Positions 6,117 through 6,293 of a stretch of 6,293 bases of DNA are shown here, in pieces. The stretch is from NCBI GenBank assembly GCA_903926285.1, contig CAIYIP010000103.1, positions 1 to 6,293 on the forward strand. The letters are read 5' to 3'. Under the pieces are notes generated by a model. The model did not search any database. It had not been told where the DNA came from and saw only the letters and a list, made by a program, of their open reading frames with translations. How positions within the stretch are numbered: position 1 is the first letter of the stretch; every line of letters starts with the position of its first letter. This DNA is from an uncultured Gammaproteobacteria bacterium. Lineage in GTDB: Bacteria > Pseudomonadota > Gammaproteobacteria > Pseudomonadales > Pseudohongiellaceae. The position numbers were made by a program, and so were the translations under genes.

Positions 6117-6293
6117 TTAAGCATTTTCCAGAGTTTCTGCCTGCACACCGAGGGCTGCACTGACCGCAGCAGCCTGGTCGCCAGCACGTGCGGCTTCAAC
6201 TTATTTCTGTTCTGGCACCCATGATCGTGTGGAGATGCGCTTGCGCAGGGTCTAGCACTACAGCATTTGCCGCACTGGCATTGTCCGCTCCAG
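6117..6293 (-). pseudogene. 3' end of an upstream gene, possibly a chemoreceptor, with disrupted frame
   Basis: On the - strand the frame ending in TAA at 6119-6117 reads VEAARAGDQAAAVSAALG and then VQAETLENA. The EAARAGDQ part recalls the conserved signalling tip of methyl-accepting chemotaxis proteins, and the end (QAETLENA) recalls their last helix, but the spacing fits neither place fully. This frame is closed by a TAA at 6203-6201. Another frame, open from the right edge to a TGA at 6198-6196, reads GADNASAANAVVLDPAQAHL and continues, and is also alanine-rich and coding-like. A single frameshift near 6200 would join the two. Either the gene has decayed, or the sequence near this edge contains an error. 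The stop lies 15 bases before the STAS start. The receptor assignment is a guess from composition and a few residues. Confidence 0.35.

Noticed and set aside
5871..6224. 117-codon open frame on the + strand
   Set aside because: It is antisense to the STAS gene, whose ribosome-binding site and domain pattern are clear.
1..6293. CRISPR array, tRNA, rRNA, insertion sequence or phage genes
   Set aside because: No regularly spaced repeats, tRNA-like cloverleaf, transposase motifs or terminal inverted repeats were seen on either strand by eye.

Overview
The window reads as a piece of a gammaproteobacterial chromosome, possibly a whole short contig. The evidence is roughly even G+C content, Gram-negative heptose and TonB-type proteins, and a chemotaxis adaptation cluster of a kind common in marine and environmental Gammaproteobacteria. 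The lineage is inferred from gene content, not from a marker gene.

Left part, + strand. Bases 2-97 hold the last 31 codons of an amidohydrolase-like protein. A GC-rich hairpin follows at 169-192. Next is a complete phosphoheptose isomerase (gmhA, TTG start at 276, stop at 878), the first step of ADP-heptose synthesis for lipopolysaccharide. Bases 879-1222 have no intact gene. They contain a short reading frame that looks like a metallo-beta-lactamase-fold remnant, and a 19-base near-perfect palindrome.

Middle part, - strand. Bases 1223-2407 encode an exported periplasmic protein: signal peptide, TonB C-terminal-like domain, then a helical tetratricopeptide-like region. About 300 bases without a gene separate it from the chemotaxis cluster.

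Right part, - strand. Reading from 6101 down to 2708, five tightly packed genes form one operon. They encode a STAS-domain protein, a 115-residue protein with a CheZ-type DxxxQ motif, CheR methyltransferase, CheD deamidase and CheB methylesterase. Gaps are 0 to about 19 bases, so co-transcription and translational coupling are likely. CheR, CheD and CheB together set receptor methylation and amidation, which is the adaptation arm of chemotaxis. The small DxxxQ protein is a candidate minimal phosphatase for a CheY-type regulator. The STAS protein lacks the usual phosphorylatable serine and may be a docking partner. CheA, CheW and CheY are not in the window and would be expected upstream, beyond 6293. 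The last ~180 bases look like the end of another gene, perhaps a chemoreceptor, with a disrupted frame.

The most interesting item is the STAS plus DxxxQ protein pair: two adjoining, coupled small proteins placed immediately ahead of cheR.
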